Of a DNA stretch of 7,442 bases, positions 6,084 to 7,442 are shown in pieces. Location of the stretch: the NCBI GenBank assembly GCA_016208845.1, contig JACQXH010000001.1:1-7442 (forward strand), written 5' to 3'. Numbering within the stretch: the stretch's first letter is position 1; every line of letters starts with the position of its first letter. Origin of the DNA: Nitrospirota bacterium (lineage in GTDB: Bacteria > Nitrospirota > Thermodesulfovibrionia > UBA6902 > BMS3Bbin08). The notes under the pieces are model-generated. The model saw nothing but the letters and a program-made list of their open reading frames with translations. It did no database searches and had not been told where the DNA came from. Position numbers and translations under genes: made by a program.

Positions 6084-7442
6084 TTATTCTTAATATTGCT
6101 TTTACTATGCATTTTGGTTCTATCAGCCTCCACAGTCTTTGCTGCTGACTGGTATAGCTCAAGCTGGTCTTTTCGCAAGAAACTGACCATTCAAAGCTCT
6201 AAAGTCCCTGGTGACCTGAGCTATTTTCCTGTGCTTGTAAGCATCACCCTTGATACCTCCAAGGTTCAGTCTGACGGCGATGATATCCTTTTTACCACAT
6301 CTGACGGAACGACAAAACTGGACCATGAGATAGAAAGCTACAATTCAGGCACAGGCGCATTGCTTGCGTGGGTAGAGGTGACATCAGTGTCATCTTCATC
6401 GAACACGGATATTTATATCTACTACGGCAATTCCGGCGCAGGCAATCAGCAGAATGTCAGCGGGACCTGGGATGAAGGAGGCAGCAGCTATTACAAAGGC
6501 GTATGGCACTTAAAAGAAGACCCCTCAGGTTCAGCGCCTCAGATGACAGACAGCACCTCCGGCAGCAATAACGGGACATCAAACGGCAGCATGACATCAG
6601 GCGACCAGGTTGCCGGGCAGGTCAATGGCAGTCTGGATTTCGATGGAAGCGATGATTACATTGACGCAGGAAGCAGCAGCAATATCAAACCTGCTACTGC
6701 TTTAACGGTGGAGGCGTGGGTGTCACGGACCGGGGGACTTGCAGACTGGGAAACAGTATTGGCAACAAATTCCAACGACAGCTGGGATGACGGATACGGG
6801 ATAAGTGTATTTGACACAGGAGTCAAAATAAATTTCTGGGTCAATACATGGAATCAAAATGTTGCGGTAACATCTGACTGGCCTACAGGATGGCATTATG
6901 TTGTCGGGACCTTTGAAGCGAGCACTGCTGTCAGGATATATCTTGACGGAAATGAGGGAACTGCCGACACCTCTTCTGTGCCGGCATCGATCACTTATGA
7001 CTCTCACGGGACAGGGAAGCTGTTCATTGGGAGCGGGCACCAGGATACAGGTTCCCTATATTATTTCAGCGGAGGGATCGATGAGGTCCGTATATCCAAC
7101 ACTGTGCGTTCATCTGACTGGATAACAGCTGCATATAATAACCAGGGCAGTCCCGGCACATTTGTGGACACATCGGCATCAGAGCAGAGCACCTTCACGT
7201 GGACCGGCGCATCCTCCACTGACTGGAATACGGCCGCTAACTGGGATGTTAATGCCGTGCCCGGGGCAGGACATACAGCGGTTATTCCTGATGTCTCAGG
7301 CGGCTCTAACAGATTCCCTGTATTGGGAGGCGCAACTACAGTAACAAACCTCACCATTAATTCAGGGGCTACTTTGACGGCAAGCGGCAATAGTCTTACT
7401 GTATCAGGCACCTTCTCCAATGACGGCACGCTTTATGTAACA
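6057..7442 (+). CDS. Secreted DUF2341 / LamG-domain surface protein, 3' end missing
   Basis: The frame is open from the ATG to the last base (462 codons seen) and continues beyond the window. A classical signal peptide is obvious: basic start, hydrophobic core about 10-24, and a likely cut after VFA (29/30). The mature part starts with a DUF2341-type domain (about 32-122; WSFRKKLTI, then FPVLVSI, DILFTTSDG, and ending IYIYYGNSG). A concanavalin-like LamG fold follows (about 150-362) with SLDFDGSDDYIDAG, LTVEAWV, WHYVVGTF, RIYLDG and GGIDEVRISNTVRSSDWI. From about 380 there is a segment of the kind FTWTGASSTDWNTAANW followed by TVTNLTINSGATL and LTVSGTFSNDGTL, typical of beta-helical repeat proteins at the cell surface. 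Composition is rich in Ser, Thr, Gly, Asn and Asp and very low in Cys, as expected for an exported protein. Substrate (polysaccharide, partner cell) is unknown. ATG 6057 is the first possible start after an in-frame TAA at 6021 and gives a complete signal peptide. Confidence 0.9.
   Translation, partial: MRSLYGIYRLFLILLLLCILVLSASTVFAADWYSSSWSFRKKLTIQSSKVPGDLSYFPVLVSITLDTSKVQSDGDDILFTTSDGTTKLDHEIESYNSGTGALLAWVEVTSVSSSSNTDIYIYYGNSGAGNQQNVSGTWDEGGSSYYKGVWHLKEDPSGSAPQMTDSTSGSNNGTSNGSMTSGDQVAGQVNGSLDFDGSDDYIDAGSSSNIKPATALTVEAWVSRTGGLADWETVLATNSNDSWDDGYGISVFDTGVKINFWVNTWNQNVAVTSDWPTGWHYVVGTFEASTAVRIYLDGNEGTADTSSVPASITYDSHGTGKLFIGSGHQDTGSLYYFSGGIDEVRISNTVRSSDWITAAYNNQGSPGTFVDTSASEQSTFTWTGASSTDWNTAANWDVNAVPGAGHTAVIPDVSGGSNRFPVLGGATTVTNLTINSGATLTASGNSLTVSGTFSNDGTLYVT

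Noticed and set aside
7061..7429. A 122-codon minus-strand frame opposite the LamG protein
   Set aside because: The + strand frame is open across the whole region, with signal peptide and domain motifs; the minus frame mirrors its codon bias.

Overview
The window is a stretch of bacterial chromosome with every recognisable gene on the + strand. It looks like a moderate-GC Gram-negative of the Nitrospirota / former Deltaproteobacteria kind. That placement is inferred from style (AGA/AGG arginine codons, GTG/TTG starts, a prepilin peptidase beside a sensor kinase, dispersed 'tgtcattccggcttg' palindromes, a large DUF2341/LamG surface protein) and not from a phylogenetic marker comparison, so it is tentative.

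Layout: (1) 2-925, the 3' part of nusA (S1, KH1 and KH2, short charged tail, no acidic repeats). (2) 926-1065, a gap filled by converging 7-base repeats that also supply a plausible promoter. (3) 1066-3219, recG, complete, TTG start. (4) 3220-3335, a second gap with a different 7-base word arranged in direct and inverted copies. (5) 3336-3656, a small coiled-coil protein of unknown function with a very good ribosome binding site. (6) 3657-3880, a gap holding one dispersed-type palindromic repeat. (7) 3881-4681, a type IV prepilin peptidase (pilD-like). (8) 4671-4865, a 64-residue two-helix membrane protein overlapping it. (9) 4887-6008, a PAS-containing sensor histidine kinase without membrane anchor. 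(10) 6057 to the window end, the 5' part of a secreted DUF2341 + LamG + repeat protein that stays open through base 7442.

The most interesting observation is that genes 8 and 9 lie in the same reading frame, separated by one TAG codon (4863-4865) and seven sense codons. Together they would make a normal 445-residue membrane-anchored histidine kinase. Either the gene is broken or has a base error, or it is naturally split, or the amber codon is read through. The second is a 17-base-pair hairpin (6041-6083) that wraps the start codon of the secreted protein. The third is that both gaps flanking recG have the same architecture (7-base words in inverted arrangement) built from unrelated words.

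Functionally the left half is housekeeping (transcription elongation/antitermination and replication-fork rescue). The right half is cell-envelope related: maturation of type IV pilins or pseudopilins, a signalling kinase whose response regulator is not in the window, and an exported surface protein. I see no RNA genes, CRISPR array, transposase or defence system here.
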